This document shows, one piece after another, positions 1-9,211 of a stretch of DNA of 64,000 bases (position 1 is the stretch's first letter; the number at the start of each line of letters is the position of its first letter). Source of the DNA: an uncultured Halomonas sp. (GTDB lineage: Bacteria; Pseudomonadota; Gammaproteobacteria; Pseudomonadales; Halomonadaceae). The stretch is from contig NZ_CANMTQ010000014.1 of the NCBI RefSeq assembly GCF_947500835.1, positions 1 to 64,000 on the forward strand, given 5' to 3'. The notes beneath the pieces are model-generated. The model was not told the DNA's origin. It did no database searches and saw only the letters and a list, made by a program, of their open reading frames with translations. The translations under genes and the position numbers were made by a program.

Positions 1-20
1 GATGGCGATAGCTGTGAGTC

Positions 21-392
21 ATGGCAACACCGTACCTGATGGGTCACGTGTTGCACTTGTTCATTGAGACCGCCATGCTTTATGCATTTTATTTTTTGCC
101 ATTAGCTAAAATAGACTTGATTGTAGGAAATTGGTACGTCTCCACTCATCCTGAATCACCTTTTAGAAACAAGCTAATAGCATCAAGAGTTGATGAGCAT
201 GGCGTAAGACATACTTTGTCGGGTAATAAGTATCAACGCCATCAGGTTGGCCAGCCAAGTCAAAGCAAGATCCTAGATGACGCAGATGAGATATTGATGC
301 AGCTAAAGGACGTGTTCTTGATGGATAGCGTTAGCCAGTTGACGCCAAGTGAGCGTCGAGAACTAACAGTTTTTTTGGAAAACACAGCATAG
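21..392 (+). CDS. Hypothetical protein, possibly membrane-anchored
   Basis: The product of 123 residues belongs to no family I recognise. The first third is hydrophobic (residues about 6-40) and could span the membrane once or twice; the rest is polar, with basic and acidic patches and a predicted helical C-terminus. An in-frame TGA at 15-17 precedes the ATG at 21, so the frame does not continue in from outside the window. There is no clear Shine-Dalgarno motif. Base composition is visibly more AT-rich than the neighbouring genes, which suggests recent acquisition or a gene under little selection. It stands alone on its strand and converges on the sugar dehydrogenase gene. It may be a chance ORF. 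Confidence 0.4.
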   Translation: MATPYLMGHVLHLFIETAMLYAFYFLPLAKIDLIVGNWYVSTHPESPFRNKLIASRVDEHGVRHTLSGNKYQRHQVGQPSQSKILDDADEILMQLKDVFLMDSVSQLTPSERRELTVFLENTA

Positions 393-470
393 CCAGCAGG
401 TGGGCATAAATCGATAGTCTCGAGTTTTAGACTCTGCCCTGGTGGCTAGAATTCTGCCCGGGAATGCCGT

Positions 471-505
471 ATCGCCTTCAACCTTGGACAGACGCTGAAG
501 GCGAT
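471..505. terminator. Hairpin in the convergent gap, possible terminator
   Basis: A perfect 10-bp inverted repeat (471-480 pairs with 496-505, 15-nt loop) lies between the convergent ends of the hypothetical ORF and the sugar dehydrogenase gene. No proper T-tract follows on either strand, so it may act only weakly or as an mRNA 3'-end stabiliser. Confidence 0.4.
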
Positions 506-525
506 TTGGCGAGTGGTCGATCTTC

Positions 526-1827
526 CTAACTATCTTCCCTTGTCACTCGCCAGACGACGTTGGATAGATCGTCGGCGATGATCACAGCGCCGTCCGGAGC
601 CACAGTCACGCCAACCGGGCGGCCGCGCGTTTTACTATCTTCAGTGAGAAAGCCCGTCGCGAAGTCGATGGGGTCGCCGTCAGGTTGGCCGTTGCTGAAA
701 GGCACAAAGACTACCTTGTAGCCAACGGGATCGGCGCGGTTCCAGCTGCCGTGCTCGCCGATAAATACGCCTTCCGCGAATTCATCGCCCACGGCAGACG
801 TGGAGAAGTCGAGACCAAGCGGCGCCCGGTGTGAGCCGAGGCTGTAATCGGGTGCAATTGCTGCTTCAACTTTTTCAGGATTCTGTGGCTGCACGCGGGG
901 ATCGACGTTCTGCCCCCAGTAGCTGTAGGGCCAGCCGTAGAATCCGCCTTCTTGTACGGAAGTGAGGTAGTCGGGCACCAGGTTCGGCCCTAGTTCGTCG
1001 CGTTCGTTCGCTACTGCCCAGAGCTGATTCGTCTCTGGCTGAATAGCCAACGCCGTGGGGTTGCGCACGCCGGTAGCATAAGGTCTGTGCGCGCCGGTTT
1101 CGGCATCGATCTGCCATATTTCGGCCCGGTTGACTTCCGCTGCCATGCCGCGCTCGGTGATGTTGCTGTTGGAGCCGATGCCAACATAGAGAAATTGGCC
1201 GTCCGCACTGGCGGTGAGCGCCTTGGTCCAGTGGTGATTGATCTCGGAAGGTAGCTGCGTCACTACTTCCGGTGGGCCGCTGGCCTGGGTCTGACCTTCT
1301 TCGTAATCGAATCGCACCAGCGCATCCTGATTGGCCACGAAAAGATCATCATCGACCAGGGCAAGCCCGTAGGGCGCGTTGAGGTTTTCGGCGAAAACCG
1401 TCTGGTTTTCATAGGTGCCGTCACCATCACTATCGCGCAGCAGTGTCAATCGATCGCCACTTTCGATCGAAGTGGTGCCTTTCGACTTGATGACACCGGC
1501 AATGAAATCCTTCGGTCTCGGTTTGGGGGCGTTGCCACCGCCTTTGCCTTCGGCCACCAGGATGTCACCGTTGGGCAGCACCAGTGTCTGGCGCGGTACC
1601 TTGAGGTCGGTGGCGATGGCCGTGATCGAATAGCCATCCGGCACCGTGGGTTTCTGGTCGCCCCATGGCGTCGGCTCAGGAATTGTCATGTTGGGCAACA
1701 GCCCGCGCTGAGGCTCGGGCAGCGTCGGGTTGGCGCCGTAAAGGTTTTCTACGTCGGCAGCGCTGGCTGCTCCGGCGATCAGGAATATTGAGAGAGTAGT
1801 AGCGAAACGAATGTTGAAAAATTTCAT
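526..1827 (-). CDS. Secreted PQQ-type sugar (L-sorbosone) dehydrogenase family protein
   Basis: The 433-residue product has a Sec signal peptide (residues 1-23, cut after ASA) and then a six-bladed beta-propeller of the soluble glucose/sorbosone dehydrogenase family (GSDH). Family hallmarks are visible: LTLLRDSDGDG near residue 128, INHHWTKAL near 197 (the HHW region belongs to the active-site/PQQ pocket in this family), GIGSNSN, a YATGVRNPTAL segment, and [15 protein letters not shown] near 300. It should act in the periplasm and oxidise a sugar or aldose, passing electrons to the respiratory chain; substrate and PQQ use are inferred. The start overlaps the upstream DUF2231 gene by 4 bp, indicating translational coupling. 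A lipoprotein paralogue lies at 32286-33596. Confidence 0.85.
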   Translation of the reverse strand: MKFFNIRFATTLSIFLIAGAASAADVENLYGANPTLPEPQRGLLPNMTIPEPTPWGDQKPTVPDGYSITAIATDLKVPRQTLVLPNGDILVAEGKGGGNAPKPRPKDFIAGVIKSKGTTSIESGDRLTLLRDSDGDGTYENQTVFAENLNAPYGLALVDDDLFVANQDALVRFDYEEGQTQASGPPEVVTQLPSEINHHWTKALTASADGQFLYVGIGSNSNITERGMAAEVNRAEIWQIDAETGAHRPYATGVRNPTALAIQPETNQLWAVANERDELGPNLVPDYLTSVQEGGFYGWPYSYWGQNVDPRVQPQNPEKVEAAIAPDYSLGSHRAPLGLDFSTSAVGDEFAEGVFIGEHGSWNRADPVGYKVVFVPFSNGQPDGDPIDFATGFLTEDSKTRGRPVGVTVAPDGAVIIADDLSNVVWRVTREDS

Positions 1828-2312
1828 GCCTTACCTCCAGCGCCGAGGCGAAAGAAACCGAGCCAGGTCGCTGCGCATGCCAGCACGGTAACAACGATCG
1901 AAAGCACGAAACCCGTGGGCATCATGCCCCAGGCATCCTTGGCGTGGACCAGCGCATTGATGAAGCCCACTACCCAGGTGACCAACAGCAGAAAGAAGTA
2001 AACGAGGGAAAGCCGACGACGGCCATCGGCCCGAAACAGGCCAATCAGTGCGCATAGCAGCGCGAGGCCGTTGAACACGAGACCGCCTGCAATCAGCCAG
2101 GATGCGAAATGGGTCCATTGTATGTAGTAGGTCGAGGCGTAAGCATAGTCGCTCAACGCCGCGCCAAGGTAGAGCGGCAGGATGCTGGCAAGCAATATTC
2201 CATGAAGCGGATGCAGCCCGCTTCGATAGGCGCGTTCGGCGGTGGCAATCACGGCAAGCTCCTTTTGCTGACCAGGCGAAGGCATGTCGCTTAGGGCGGC
2301 CCGAGCCTTCAC
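1824..2312 (-). CDS. DUF2231-like four-helix membrane protein
   Basis: The 162-residue product has four hydrophobic segments at roughly residues 38-55, 70-93, 103-122 and 132-154 with the spacing of DUF2231 inner-membrane proteins. Its stop overlaps the start of the PQQ-type dehydrogenase gene by 4 bp, so the two are probably co-translated and a role as membrane partner or electron-transfer anchor is a reasonable guess. The start given is a GTG at 2312; an ATG at 2285 (residue 10) is an alternative and neither has a good Shine-Dalgarno sequence. Function unknown. Confidence 0.7.
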   Translation of the reverse strand: MKARAALSDMPSPGQQKELAVIATAERAYRSGLHPLHGILLASILPLYLGAALSDYAYASTYYIQWTHFASWLIAGGLVFNGLALLCALIGLFRADGRRRLSLVYFFLLLVTWVVGFINALVHAKDAWGMMPTGFVLSIVVTVLACAATWLGFFRLGAGGKA

Positions 2313-2699
2313 TTGGAGGTAATATTTCTGTCCATTCGGCTGGAGTGTAGTTGACTCGTTAGGTTTTTAACAAATCAGTGTCTGAGAAAAGTACTCCAAA
2401 AGTACATGAACGGAGAATGACCCGCCCGCCCTGCGCTGGAAGCGCGTCAATCTGAAAAAATTGAAAAACGAGAACCCCTGCAAGCATGTGTTACAGCGGC
2501 ATGAATCGAGAGCGCTGCCAGCTAAAATAACAAGGATTAAAGAAACTGAAGGCGGAGCATGAGAAATATGCTATCTAACGCATCAGCGTTGCGCTTGCCC
2601 ATGATGACCGCCTTTTCATGACCCACGTTGAAGTCAGCAGGATGAGTTCCACGCTGTAGGTGGAATACAAGGATGACCCACTGAATTGGTAAAGTACGT
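2313..2699. other. 387-bp divergent intergenic region
   Basis: Upstream region shared by the DUF2231/dehydrogenase pair (minus) and the mscS gene (plus). It is AT-richer than the genes. A minus-strand reading frame ends at 2537 and its last 40 or so codons look protein-like (segment DFNVGHEKAVIMGKR at about 2580-2625), but it has no start inside the gap and runs back into mscS, so it is not called as a gene. No convincing promoter or operator was recognised. Confidence 0.5.
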
Positions 2700-4433
2700 A
2701 TGAAGAAAAATGGCGCGTGGCGGCTGTGGCTGATGGCTGCAGCGGTATTTATCTTTTCCAGCCTGGGCAAGGCGCAAGCCCAGGACGAGGGGGGCGAGGA
2801 GACACGCTGGTTTTCCATCGATTCGCTGAACGCGGGACTAAGCGAGGCTCCCAAGGCGGTCAAGCGAACGACGCCTCGCGAAGCGGTCCGGAGTTTCCTG
2901 ACACTGACGGAAAAGGAGGATTTCGACGCAGCGGCCCATGTGCTCAACCTGTCCGAGCTGCCACCCTCGGAGCAGCGAAAGCAAGGGAGTCAGCTGGCCA
3001 AGCAGCTGGCCGAGGTCCTCACCCGTGGCGAGTGGCTCAAGGTTTCCAACCTTTCGGGGCGTCAGGATGCCGCCATCGAAGACCCAGCAGGCAAGCATCC
3101 TCAAACCGGCGTGCCGCGTCGCAATCTAAAGCTGGCATCGCTCACGGCCGAAGGCGAAACCTACGATATTCGTCTGGGCCGATATCGGGTAGACGACAAG
3201 GAGCCCGTCTGGTTGATCATGCCGGACAGTGTTTCATCGGTTCCTTTGCTTTATGAGGAATATGGCCCCTCCCTGTTCGAGGAATATATCCCCGAGCGGT
3301 TGAAGGCTCCTCTGGGGATTCTCAAAATTTGGGAATGGATAGCCATTCCGATTTTCCTGCTGGCGGTTGGCTTGGTGGGGCTGGGAATCCACTACCTGGT
3401 GGGGTTGATGGCCCGCTGGTTGCCTTCCGGTTCACCCAGCATCTTCGTCGAGCAAATCCGGATGCCCGTGGTGCTTGTCGTCATGTCGCTGGTGACCCAG
3501 ATGGCGCTCGACTATGTAGTGTCTTTCTCGGCCGCGGCGACAACCACCTTTCGCGTGCTGCTGATAGCCGTTCTTGCTTGGGGAGGGGGCGCGATCGCGC
3601 TTCGCCTTGTCGATACCCTCATGCTGAGAATGACTCGGCGGCTTGTGGAGAAAGATGGCGCTCCCCAATCCCGAGAAGATCGCCGATTGCTGACGTCACT
3701 TTACGCGTTGCGTCGGCTCATCATCCTGATCATGGTTACCATTGTTTCGATCTATGTGTTGAGCAAGATTCAGCTCTTCGAGTCGATGGGCCTGTCGCTT
3801 CTGGCATCCGCCAGTGTCCTGACGGTGCTGGTGGGTATTGCAGGCCAGGCCGTACTTGGCAACATTCTCTCTTCGTTTCAGTTGTCGTTGGCGAAGCCCA
3901 TACGCATCGGTGATCTAATAGAGTTCGAAGGTCAGTGGTGCTATGTGGAGGGCATCTTTTACACGTTCATTCGCTTACGGGTCTGGAATGAACGGCGCTT
4001 GATCGTGCCGGTCACGTACTTCGTTTCCCGGTCCTTCGAGAACCTGTCGGTCAAGAGTACGGTGGAATACAGAAGCCTGGAGATGATGCTTCACTTGAGC
4101 GCCGACATCCAATGCCTTAGAGAAAAGTTCCTGGAGTATGCGAAAGAGGAAGAAGACGTCATCCAGCATCACAAGCTTTCGTGTTATGTGACAGGGCAGA
4201 CCGAGATGGCCCAGACGGTCGTTTTCTATCTCATGACATCGGACCCCTACTCAGGCTGGATTGCCGAAATGAACCTTCGGGAAAGGTTGATGGCCTTTAT
4301 CCGGGACAACCATCCTGAGTGGTGGCCGAGAAGTATAATGGTCGTAAGTCAGCAGGATATTGCTCGCGGCGAAGGTCCGAACAGCCCCAAGGTAACCATG
4401 ACGGACAGTCCCAGTGAGGGCCACCACCGATAA
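2700..4433 (+). CDS. Mechanosensitive ion channel, MscS family, large form
   Basis: The 577-residue protein starts with a signal sequence (about residues 1-28, AQA cut site), then a roughly 170-residue periplasmic region, several membrane helices between about 205 and 370, and the MscS core. The pore-lining helix is visible as VLVGIAGQAVLGNILSSFQ near residue 380, followed by the beta domain with KPIRIGDLIEFEG near 400 and the RLIVPVTYF loop. It should gate under membrane tension and release solutes after hypo-osmotic shock. A second, shorter MscS is at 35799-36800. The ATG at 2700 lacks a strong Shine-Dalgarno sequence but gives a clean signal peptide. Confidence 0.88.
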   Translation: MKKNGAWRLWLMAAAVFIFSSLGKAQAQDEGGEETRWFSIDSLNAGLSEAPKAVKRTTPREAVRSFLTLTEKEDFDAAAHVLNLSELPPSEQRKQGSQLAKQLAEVLTRGEWLKVSNLSGRQDAAIEDPAGKHPQTGVPRRNLKLASLTAEGETYDIRLGRYRVDDKEPVWLIMPDSVSSVPLLYEEYGPSLFEEYIPERLKAPLGILKIWEWIAIPIFLLAVGLVGLGIHYLVGLMARWLPSGSPSIFVEQIRMPVVLVVMSLVTQMALDYVVSFSAAATTTFRVLLIAVLAWGGGAIALRLVDTLMLRMTRRLVEKDGAPQSREDRRLLTSLYALRRLIILIMVTIVSIYVLSKIQLFESMGLSLLASASVLTVLVGIAGQAVLGNILSSFQLSLAKPIRIGDLIEFEGQWCYVEGIFYTFIRLRVWNERRLIVPVTYFVSRSFENLSVKSTVEYRSLEMMLHLSADIQCLREKFLEYAKEEEDVIQHHKLSCYVTGQTEMAQTVVFYLMTSDPYSGWIAEMNLRERLMAFIRDNHPEWWPRSIMVVSQQDIARGEGPNSPKVTMTDSPSEGHHR

Positions 4434-4435
4434 CT

Positions 4436-4582
4436 AGGGAATCACTGCATAAATGCCTGCACGAGCGAATTGCTGCGTTGCGCGGTACTCGAAGACTCGC
4501 CTAACTCCGTGTTATGTCTCGTCTTCTGTGCTCCGTGCGCCTTGCACTTCATCTCGCTCGGCGAATTATTCAGCGATTCCCT
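4436..4582. repeat. 147-bp non-coding repeat with terminal inverted repeats, copy 1
   Basis: The ends are imperfect inverted repeats: AGGGAATCACTGCATAAAT at the left and the complement of AGGGAATCGCTGAATAATT at the right. The interior (TGCCTGCACGA, TTGCGCGGT, GTGCTCCGTGCGCCT, CTTCAT) is shared almost base for base with a second copy at 61011-61156. There is no ORF. It sits 2 bp after the mscS stop. It resembles a MITE or a large REP-type intergenic element. Confidence 0.8.
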
Positions 4583-4619
4583 GGACGAAAGGAGCGTTTG
4601 CCCAGAATGACATGGATTC

Positions 4620-4648
4620 AATGAGCCCGCCTATTCGGCGGGCTCATT
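4620..4648. terminator. Strong hairpin between convergent genes, likely bidirectional terminator
   Basis: A perfect 12-bp stem (4620-4631 with 4637-4648) encloses a 5-nt loop. The stem is GC-rich in the core with A/T ends (AATGAGCCCGCC). It lies between mscS (plus) and the YdeP-type gene (minus) and could stop transcription from both, although T-tracts are poor. Confidence 0.65.
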
Positions 4649-4670
4649 GCTTCTGCCGAAATAACAACGG

Positions 4671-6956
4671 TTAGGCTTGATCACGCTCCACCCGCACCGG
4701 TACGGATTTCGAGCCGGGGGTTTTCGAGAGTACGTCGTGATGAGTCACCGGCACCAGCACGTTGCACTCCGGGTAGTAGGACGCCACGGTTCCTAGCGGA
4801 AGACGGAAAGGCGTGATCACAAGCCCTCCCAAACGCCGATCCACGCCGTCATCCAGATCCGTGATCAGTTGCACCACGTCGCCTTTCTTTAAGCCCGCGC
4901 GTTCGATGTCCTCCGGGTTCATCAAAAGCACGTCCCGGGTGCCTTCGATGCCGTGAAAGCGATCCGAATACCCGTAGATGGTGGTATTGAACTGATCGTT
5001 GGAGCGAATCGTGAGCAGGTTGTAGCGGCCCGGCTTCTGATCGTATCCCCGGGACGTCATCATCTTCGGTGTCGTGAACAGGGCCTTCTTTTCCGGAGTC
5101 TTCCAGATACGTTTATGGGCGGCGATGCCCCGGTAGAAGCCGCCGGGTTGGAACAGGCGCTTGTTGTAATCGCCGAAGTCGTCCGGGTAGGTCTTCTCGA
5201 TCAGATCCCGCACCAGGGAGTAGTCCGCGGTCCATTCGTCCCACTTCACCTTGGGGTTGGGGGGCAGCAGCGCCTTGGCGATGCCGGTGACGATGGCAAG
5301 TTCGCTCTTCAAGTGACGAGAGGCCGGTGAGCGGCGCCCGGTGGAGCCGCTGATCATGGCAAAGCTGTCTTCCGTCGAGATCGCCTGCGGCCCGGTGGCC
5401 TGCCTGTCCACCTCGGCCCGGCCCAGGCAGGGCAGGATATAGGCGACCTTGCCCGGGTAGAGATGGCTGCGATTGAGCTTGGTGGAGACCATCACCGTCA
5501 GATTCTGCCGCGACCAGGCCTGTTCGATGCGTTTCTGATCCGGCACCGCCCGCAGCAGGTTGCCGCCCAGGCACATGCTGGCCTTGACCGAGCCGTCGAG
5601 GATGCCCTCGACCATATCGACGATGGTGACGCCATCCTTGGTTGGCGGCTCGAAGTCATAGAGTTCGCGCAGCTTGTCCATGGGCACGAGTTCGGCCTTC
5701 TCCGCGATGCCCACGGTACGCTGACCCTGAACGTTGGAATGACCGCGTACCGGACAGGCGCCGGCGCCGGGCTTGCCGATGTTGCCCCGCAGCAACAGCA
5801 GATTGACCAGCATGCCCACGTTGACGGAGCCATGGGTGTGCTGAGTCAGGCCCATGCCGTACACGCCGATGACGCTCTTGGCCTTCATGTAGACGTCCGC
5901 TGCGTCCTTGAGCGCCTCTTTCGTAAGGCCACTGTCGGATTCGATCTCATCCCAGCTTGCCGCTTTCACCGAATCCAGAAAGCTGTCGAACCCTTGGGTG
6001 TGCTCCTCGATGAAATCCACATCGAGGATGCGCTTGCCGCCTTCGCGCTTGGCCGCCTCATCCGCGTCGATCACATGCTTGCAGATGCCCATGATGGCGG
6101 CCACGTCGCCGCCGGCGCTGAGCTGATGATACTGATCGGAGATCCTTGTCTGATGGCCGGTGGCCATGTCGACGGGGCTCTGAGGGTCGACGAAGGCCAC
6201 CAAACCCTGCTCGATGATGGGGTTGAAGGTGACGATCTTGGCGCCGCGCTTCTTGGCATCCTTTAGCGGGTGAAGAAAGCGCGGGCTATTGGTGCCTGGG
6301 TTCTGGCCGAAGAAGAAAAACGCATCCGCCTGCTCCAGATCCTCCCAGACAATGGTGCCCACCGGGGAGCCGATCACCTTCTTCAAACCCACGGAGGTGG
6401 TCTCGTGGCACATGTTGGAACTCTGGGGCAGGTTGTTGTTGCCGTACAGTCGCGCCATCAGGGCATAAAGATAGGAGGCTTCGAGCCCCGCATGACCCGA
6501 GGCGTAGAACACCGCGCTTTCCGGCTCAAGCGCCTTGAGTTCCCTGGCGATTTCTTCAAAAGCGGTAGTCCAGTCGACGGCTTCATAGCGGTCGCTTTGT
6601 GGATCGTAGCGCATCGGTTGCGTCAATCGACCGGTCTTCTCCAGTTCGTGATCGGTCCAGGAGCGCAACCCTTGTACGGTATGCTCCTTCCAGAACGCGG
6701 GGGTGCAACGATCCATCGTCAGCTCCCACATCACCGCCTTTGCGCCGTTTTCACAAAACTCAAAGGCGCTGTAGTTCTTGGGCTTGGGCCAGGCGCAGGA
6801 AATACACATGAACCCGCCGGGCTTGTTCATCCTGCGCAGCGTATCCATGGCGCTCGGCGAGGCGGATGCTTCGATGGATATGCGGGTGATGCCTTTCACC
6901 GAACCCCAGCCGCCCGCGGGCTCGTTACTCTCAACGACACCGTCTTCCTTGCTCAT
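4671..6956 (-). CDS. FdhF/YdeP-family molybdopterin oxidoreductase
   Basis: The 761-residue protein matches the YdeP-like branch of formate-dehydrogenase-alpha-type enzymes. An N-terminal cysteine motif GFMCISCAWP (C51, C54) precedes the molybdopterin domain, with SNMCHETTSVGLK near 178, FFFGQNPGTNSPR near 213, GVYGMGLTQHTHG near 370, RGHSNVQGQRTVG near 405 and a C-terminal MopB/dinucleotide-binding domain (from about 640, with RSNDQFNT). It is predicted cytoplasmic and to bind a molybdenum bis-MGD cofactor. The substrate is unknown; YdeP in E. coli is linked to acid resistance rather than proven formate oxidation. No fdhD, beta or gamma subunit is adjacent. The ATG at 6956 has GGAGA upstream. 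Confidence 0.88.
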   Translation of the reverse strand: MSKEDGVVESNEPAGGWGSVKGITRISIEASASPSAMDTLRRMNKPGGFMCISCAWPKPKNYSAFEFCENGAKAVMWELTMDRCTPAFWKEHTVQGLRSWTDHELEKTGRLTQPMRYDPQSDRYEAVDWTTAFEEIARELKALEPESAVFYASGHAGLEASYLYALMARLYGNNNLPQSSNMCHETTSVGLKKVIGSPVGTIVWEDLEQADAFFFFGQNPGTNSPRFLHPLKDAKKRGAKIVTFNPIIEQGLVAFVDPQSPVDMATGHQTRISDQYHQLSAGGDVAAIMGICKHVIDADEAAKREGGKRILDVDFIEEHTQGFDSFLDSVKAASWDEIESDSGLTKEALKDAADVYMKAKSVIGVYGMGLTQHTHGSVNVGMLVNLLLLRGNIGKPGAGACPVRGHSNVQGQRTVGIAEKAELVPMDKLRELYDFEPPTKDGVTIVDMVEGILDGSVKASMCLGGNLLRAVPDQKRIEQAWSRQNLTVMVSTKLNRSHLYPGKVAYILPCLGRAEVDRQATGPQAISTEDSFAMISGSTGRRSPASRHLKSELAIVTGIAKALLPPNPKVKWDEWTADYSLVRDLIEKTYPDDFGDYNKRLFQPGGFYRGIAAHKRIWKTPEKKALFTTPKMMTSRGYDQKPGRYNLLTIRSNDQFNTTIYGYSDRFHGIEGTRDVLLMNPEDIERAGLKKGDVVQLITDLDDGVDRRLGGLVITPFRLPLGTVASYYPECNVLVPVTHHDVLSKTPGSKSVPVRVERDQA

Positions 6957-7127
6957 GCGCGTTCTCCAATGGTGTTCACGTTTCCATGACCCCCACTGTC
7001 AAAATCTAATGGCGACAGGAGGGTAAATTCGTGTTGCTTTAATTAGCTCGGTTCCATGAAGCCCTGAAAACACACTGGCAAAAGGGGGGCGATGCTTCTA
7101 GTACGCTTGTGAGTTCAGGTCTTGGGT

Positions 7128-8111
7128 TTAGTCCTGACGGCGACCTGAAAAGTTCATGGCACGCTGATTAAGAATGTGATCAGTGTCCCCTTCCGAACCA
7201 ATCGTCGCTTGGATATCATCGTCTAGCCCCTGCAACGCCTCTCGCAGCCAACTGCGAAAAGCGCGTATCCGCAGCGTATCCGTCAAGCCTGGCCGTGTGA
7301 CCAGGTAGTGGCTGAATTCAGTGCGGCGCCAGGGTCGCTTCGGGACGACTGCCTCTCGTCGAATCAGCTCTCGAACTATGGATAGGCGACCAAGACATAG
7401 CCCCAGCCCTTGGGAGCAAGCGGCGAGTGCCAAGCCTCCATCAGAGACCGTCAGGCGTCGCAATACATCGGAATTATGCAAGCCGGCTTCGCGCCACCAT
7501 GGGCCCCACTGGCTCCAGGGTTCGCTTATGACGGTGCTGCTGTCTTCGATGAAGCAGGCGTATCGCCAGTCCCTATTCATCGATTTTCGCAGTCCCCCAT
7601 CCGCAGGACCCAGCACGGTAATGGCGTCACCCACTAGGTGCTCGGTCTGCAGGCCAGGGTAGTGGCCGGTGCCGAAGCGAATGGCAATATCGGTCTCTTC
7701 GTCGTGAAGATTGGCGAGTCGATTATCCCCCACCAGTGTCAGTTCCAGCCCTGGATGTCGGTGAAGCAGGTCGCCTATCCGTGGCAGTAAGGTGTGCTGC
7801 AGAAAGGCGTGGGGTGCCGATACTCGTAGTGGACCTTCCAAGCTGGGTTGCTCGAGTTCGCTGGTCGCTTGCTCGATGAGGGTGAATGCTTCCGCGATGC
7901 GTTTCCGGTAGCGGGCGCCGGCTTCGGTCAGAGCCACACCTCGCGATTTCCGTTCGAATAGCTGAACGCCGATACTTTCCTCTAGGGCCTTGATGCGATG
8001 GCTTATAGCAGCGGCCGTGACGTGCAACTCATTGGCGGCGGCGCTGAAGCTGCTCAAGCGTGCGGCCGCCTCGAAGGCGTGCAGGGTGGCCAATGGGATT
8101 CGTGAAGGCAT
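7128..8111 (-). CDS. LysR-family transcriptional regulator (GcvA-like)
   Basis: The 327-residue protein has a typical LTTR N-terminal winged helix-turn-helix (residues 5-64; FSAAANELHVTAAAISHRIKA is the recognition region) and an effector-binding domain (about 90-295). The segment LEQPSLEGPLRVSAPHAF is characteristic of the GcvA-like subgroup. It is divergent from the phzF-like gene with 103 bp between starts, the usual LysR/target arrangement, so it probably controls that gene and itself. The gap contains an interrupted dyad (AGCC-TAT-GGCT, 8127-8137) as a possible site. The C-terminal 30 residues extend beyond the usual family end. Confidence 0.9.
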   Translation of the reverse strand: MPSRIPLATLHAFEAAARLSSFSAAANELHVTAAAISHRIKALEESIGVQLFERKSRGVALTEAGARYRKRIAEAFTLIEQATSELEQPSLEGPLRVSAPHAFLQHTLLPRIGDLLHRHPGLELTLVGDNRLANLHDEETDIAIRFGTGHYPGLQTEHLVGDAITVLGPADGGLRKSMNRDWRYACFIEDSSTVISEPWSQWGPWWREAGLHNSDVLRRLTVSDGGLALAACSQGLGLCLGRLSIVRELIRREAVVPKRPWRRTEFSHYLVTRPGLTDTLRIRAFRSWLREALQGLDDDIQATIGSEGDTDHILNQRAMNFSGRRQD

Positions 8112-8214
8112 GGCATACTCCAGCTAAGCCTATGGCTGAGAATCGATACATTGTTATTACACCCAGTAAGGTCAGAATGCGAGTCATGGTTCACCGATCA
8201 GGAGTACTACTCCC

Positions 8215-9060
8215 ATGACTGGCACCCTCTATCGACTTTCCGCGTTCACTCGTGACCCCTTGGGTGGTAATCCCGCTGGGGTCTGGCTGGGTGAGACGCT
8301 ACCCGATGCCGCTACCATGCAGCGCATTGCGGCAGAAGTTGGCTATTCCGAGACGGCGTTTGTCGCGCCGCTCCAGGGCAAGGCGCGGAACGTACGGTAC
8401 TTCAGTCCTCAGGCCGAGGTGAGTTTTTGTGGTCACGCCACCGTGGCTAGCGGCGTTGTGTTGGGACGCCTGAACGGGGAGGGCACCTACGAGTTGAATA
8501 CCGCCGTGGGCACGGTGCCGGTGGTGGTACGTCAGATAGATGATAGCTGGCAGGCGTCGTTGACCTCGGTGATGCCGGACTACCAGGTCGCCAAGCCAAT
8601 GCTAGTCGAAGAGGTCTTGGCGATCCTCGACTGGCAGCCTTCGGAGCTCGATACCGAGCTGCCGCCGGTCAAGGCCTATGCCGGCGCTTGGCATCTGGTG
8701 CTGGCGGCAGCATCAAGAACACGACTTGACCGGCTGGACTATGATTTCGAGGCGCTCAAAGCACTGATGCTGCGGGAGGATTTGACCACGCTTCAGCTCG
8801 TCTGGCGCGAATCCGCATCGTGTTTTCATGCGCGCAATCCCTTTCCAGTGGGTGGCGTGGTGGAAGATCCAGCCACCGGCGCTGCGGCTGCGGCATTGGG
8901 CGGTTATCTACGTGAGGCAGGATTGATCGAGGCGCCTGCCCAACTGACGATTCATCAAGGCGCAGCGATGGGGCGGCCAAGCCTGCTTGAGCTCGACATA
9001 CCATGCGGTGGCGGTATTCAAGTTACGGGTATGGCGGTAGATATTCCGCATCAAACATAG
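8215..9060 (+). CDS. PhzF-family isomerase
   Basis: The 281-residue product has the two-lobed PhzF fold. The catalytic glutamate is in SETAF (E46), and the pattern GGNPAGVW near residue 17, RYFSPQAEVSFCGHAT near 62 and VEDPATGAAAAALGGYL near 222 match family signatures. Family members isomerise or epimerise small substrates (PhzF itself acts in phenazine synthesis), but most chromosomal copies outside phenazine clusters have unknown substrates and no other phenazine gene is here. The ATG has AGGAG 11 nt upstream. The divergent LysR gene is the likely regulator. Confidence 0.9.
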   Translation: MTGTLYRLSAFTRDPLGGNPAGVWLGETLPDAATMQRIAAEVGYSETAFVAPLQGKARNVRYFSPQAEVSFCGHATVASGVVLGRLNGEGTYELNTAVGTVPVVVRQIDDSWQASLTSVMPDYQVAKPMLVEEVLAILDWQPSELDTELPPVKAYAGAWHLVLAAASRTRLDRLDYDFEALKALMLREDLTTLQLVWRESASCFHARNPFPVGGVVEDPATGAAAAALGGYLREAGLIEAPAQLTIHQGAAMGRPSLLELDIPCGGGIQVTGMAVDIPHQT

Positions 9061-9211
9061 CTTTTGCACCGTCGCGATAGCGCAAATATCGCGCTCGATG
9101 GCTAGCAATGCATAATCTGGCATGGCAGAGCGATTTGAAGGCGCATGGCAAATTATAAGTTCGTTTTCTTACTGAGCGGCAACGTCGTCAGAAGGGGCCG
9201 AACTACGCCCA

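Noticed and set aside
4671..6956. Selenocysteine-containing formate dehydrogenase
   Set aside because: There is no in-frame TGA; the cysteine pattern and sequence belong to the YdeP branch.
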